Shown one piece after another: positions 5,804-6,769 of a stretch of 6,769 bases of DNA. The position numbers were made by a program, and so were the translations under genes. The stretch comes from Bacillota bacterium (lineage in GTDB: Bacteria > Bacillota > Clostridia > Acetivibrionales > DSM-1351). The notes beneath the pieces were generated by a model. It did no database searches, was not told where the DNA came from, and saw nothing but the letters and a program-made list of their open reading frames with translations. The DNA is taken from the NCBI GenBank assembly GCA_023417285.1, contig JAEZFR010000291.1:1-6769 (forward strand), in the 5' to 3' direction. The stretch's first letter is position 1. Each line of letters starts with the position of its first letter.

Positions 5804-6217
5804 TTGAAAAAGAGTCTATTAAGTAATAACATCGTGAATAAGATTTTGGTTATTGCGATTCCATTAGCTCTAGTTACAGTACTATTACTTTTTAAGGATA
5901 GTATAGTATTGTGGGCACAAACCCTTCCAAAATGCCCATTTCGAGAACTTACAGGCTTATATTGCCCTGGTTGTGGAAACACAAGGAGCATTATACATCT
6001 GCTTGACGGTGATATTCTTATGTCACTAAGATATAACATTGTACCAATAATACTCATCTTAATTTTTGCCATTCTTTATATTGAATGGACGCTTGTCGCA
6101 TTTAGTAAACATAAGGTTGTTCTTCCAAGGAAGACAAGCTTTTGGATCATATTTGTAAGTATTATAATGGCGTATTTATTATTGAGAAATTTCATACCAG
6201 GAATGATTATTAAGTAA
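5804..6217 (+). CDS. DUF2752 domain-containing membrane protein
   Basis: This small membrane protein of unknown function has 137 residues. The DUF2752 core is clear: CPFRELTGLYCPGCGNTRSI (44-63, with C44, C54 and C57), then HLLDGDILMSLRYN (65-78). Hydrophobic segments lie at about 12-30, 78-100 and 112-130, so three membrane helices are likely, with the cysteine motif outside the first helix. The paired cysteines could bind a metal or form disulfides, but this is untested. The start is TTG at 5804, with GAGGT (5792-5796) seven bases upstream. The ATG at 5788 is in another frame and stops after 12 codons. It follows the nitrilase gene by 31 bases and is probably co-transcribed. A stem-loop terminator lies 54 bases downstream. 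Confidence 0.88.
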   Translation: MKKSLLSNNIVNKILVIAIPLALVTVLLLFKDSIVLWAQTLPKCPFRELTGLYCPGCGNTRSIIHLLDGDILMSLRYNIVPIILILIFAILYIEWTLVAFSKHKVVLPRKTSFWIIFVSIIMAYLLLRNFIPGMIIK

Positions 6218-6270
6218 GTAAAACCTTACATTAAAATAGCATAGGGAGTTAGACTTAAATAGAGTTAGAA

Positions 6271-6301
6271 AAAGCGCTACACATTTTTAATGCAGCGCTT
6301 T
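6271..6301. terminator. Bidirectional intrinsic terminator between DUF2752 and DUF4190 genes
   Basis: AAAGCGCT (6271-6278) pairs perfectly with AGCGCTTT (6294-6301), and an inner CATT/AATG stem closes a TTT loop. On the + strand the tail reads AATATTTTT. On the - strand it reads TTCTAAC directly after the TTT of the stem, giving a run of five T. The two flanking genes converge on it, so it can end both transcripts. Confidence 0.87.
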
Positions 6302-6375
6302 AATATTTTTGCGTGTATCCATTTAAAACAATATGATGCTACAAATGCTATACAGAGCGTTATGTATAGATCAAA

Positions 6376-6708
6376 TTAAATTTCATAGCCAGAGCCTTTC
6401 ATAAATCCATCCATAAATTCAGGAGATGTAGCTATACCTACAAAAGCTAGTATCCAGAAAATACCACAAAGGATACCAAGAATTGAAGTCACAAGACCAG
6501 CTATTGCCATACCCCTGCCTGGTCTTTGTTGATTAAGAGATATTGCTCCTAAAATCACACCAATGATAGCAGGAATAATTCCAATACCGTAGCAACAGCC
6601 TATTACAAGGGACAAGATTCCTAATACCATGGAAGCAATTGCAAAACCAGAGCCATTTTGGTTTGGTTGATTTGGCATTTGCGAATTCATGTTTTGATTA
6701 TAATCCAC
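6376..6708 (-). CDS. DUF4190 domain-containing membrane protein
   Basis: The protein has 110 residues if started at the GTG at 6706-6708. It begins with a hydrophilic Asn/Gln/Pro-rich stretch (MDYNQNMNSQMPNQPNQNG), then a glycine-rich hydrophobic hairpin (about 21-58), a short charged turn QQRPGRG (60-66) and a second hydrophobic stretch (67-93). This is the DUF4190 pattern, with two to three membrane helices and the GRGMAIAGLV signature. Function is unknown. A GTG three codons upstream (6715-6717) would add MIK, but the Shine-Dalgarno GGTGAT overlaps that codon and is correctly spaced for the GTG at 6708. A terminator shared with DUF2752 lies downstream, and its own promoter lies upstream. 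Confidence 0.85.
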   Translation of the reverse strand: MDYNQNMNSQMPNQPNQNGSGFAIASMVLGILSLVIGCCYGIGIIPAIIGVILGAISLNQQRPGRGMAIAGLVTSILGILCGIFWILAFVGIATSPEFMDGFMKGSGYEI

Positions 6709-6712
6709 TTTA

Positions 6713-6722
6713 ATCACCCTTT
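6713..6722 (-). promoter_or_regulatory. Ribosome binding site that decides the DUF4190 start
   Basis: The minus strand reads AAAGGGTGAT here. GGTGAT matches the distal part of the anti-Shine-Dalgarno complement, and four bases (TAAA) separate it from GTG at 6708. The alternative GTG at 6717 lies inside the site itself, so it is unlikely to be used. Confidence 0.7.
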
Positions 6723-6745
6723 ACTATAAAAATAAGTACGATAGG

Positions 6746-6754
6746 ATTATAGCA
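6746..6754 (-). promoter_or_regulatory. Extended -10 promoter of the DUF4190 gene
   Basis: The minus strand reads TGCTATAAT, a full extended -10 element. Transcription would start near 6739, about 30 bases before the GTG at 6708. The -35 region falls at or beyond the window edge and cannot be judged. Confidence 0.65.
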
Positions 6755-6769
6755 TGATTTTACATTCTT

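Noticed and set aside
5731..6072. Minus-strand open frame of 113 codons
   Set aside because: It is antisense to the end of the nitrilase gene and to DUF2752, which are both supported by strong motifs.

Overview
The window looks like a piece of chromosome from a low-GC, Gram-positive anaerobe of the Clostridia (Bacillota). The reasons are the AT-rich DNA, strong purine-rich Shine-Dalgarno sites, frequent GTG/TTG starts, and the gene families present (radical SAM/DUF4130 pair, ACT/DUF711 pair, DUF2752, DUF4190). Genus cannot be fixed from the sequence alone; Lachnospiraceae or a Ruminiclostridium-like lineage would fit. No mobile element, tRNA, rRNA or CRISPR array was seen.

Layout. (1) Positions 1-138 (+): the C-terminal end of murD, followed by a stem-loop at 264-306 in a short AT-rich intergenic region. 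(2) Positions 389-2582 (-): a two-gene, translationally overlapping operon encoding a radical SAM protein with a helix-hairpin-helix segment and a DUF4130 partner, a conserved but biochemically unresolved pair thought to act on DNA. (3) Positions 2583-3072: a 490-base divergent intergenic region with a tandem array of 23-bp units in the probable leader of the radical SAM operon, a promoter facing each way, and small inverted repeats. (4) Positions 3073-4713 (+): an ACT-domain protein (UPF0237) and a PFL-fold protein (UPF0210/DUF711), 12 bases apart. (5) Positions 4714-4880: a second tandem array with 22/23-bp units starting right after the DUF711 stop codon. (6) Positions 4969-6217 (+): an omega-amidase/Nit2-type nitrilase and a DUF2752 membrane protein. 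(7) Positions 6271-6301: a bidirectional terminator. (8) Positions 6376-6708 (-): a DUF4190 membrane protein with its own extended -10 promoter.

How the genes may work together. The radical SAM and DUF4130 proteins are almost certainly partners, and the radical SAM protein carries a QLSLF segment matching the bacterial sliding-clamp binding motif, which fits a DNA maintenance role. The ACT and DUF711 proteins form the second conserved pair, probably a ligand-sensing subunit and an enzyme of unknown reaction. No strong terminator is visible between 3073 and 6270 on the + strand, so ACT, DUF711, nitrilase and DUF2752 could share a transcript that runs through the second array. The most unusual non-coding signal is the set of AT-rich tandem arrays in successive intergenic regions: two have nearly the same period but different sequences.
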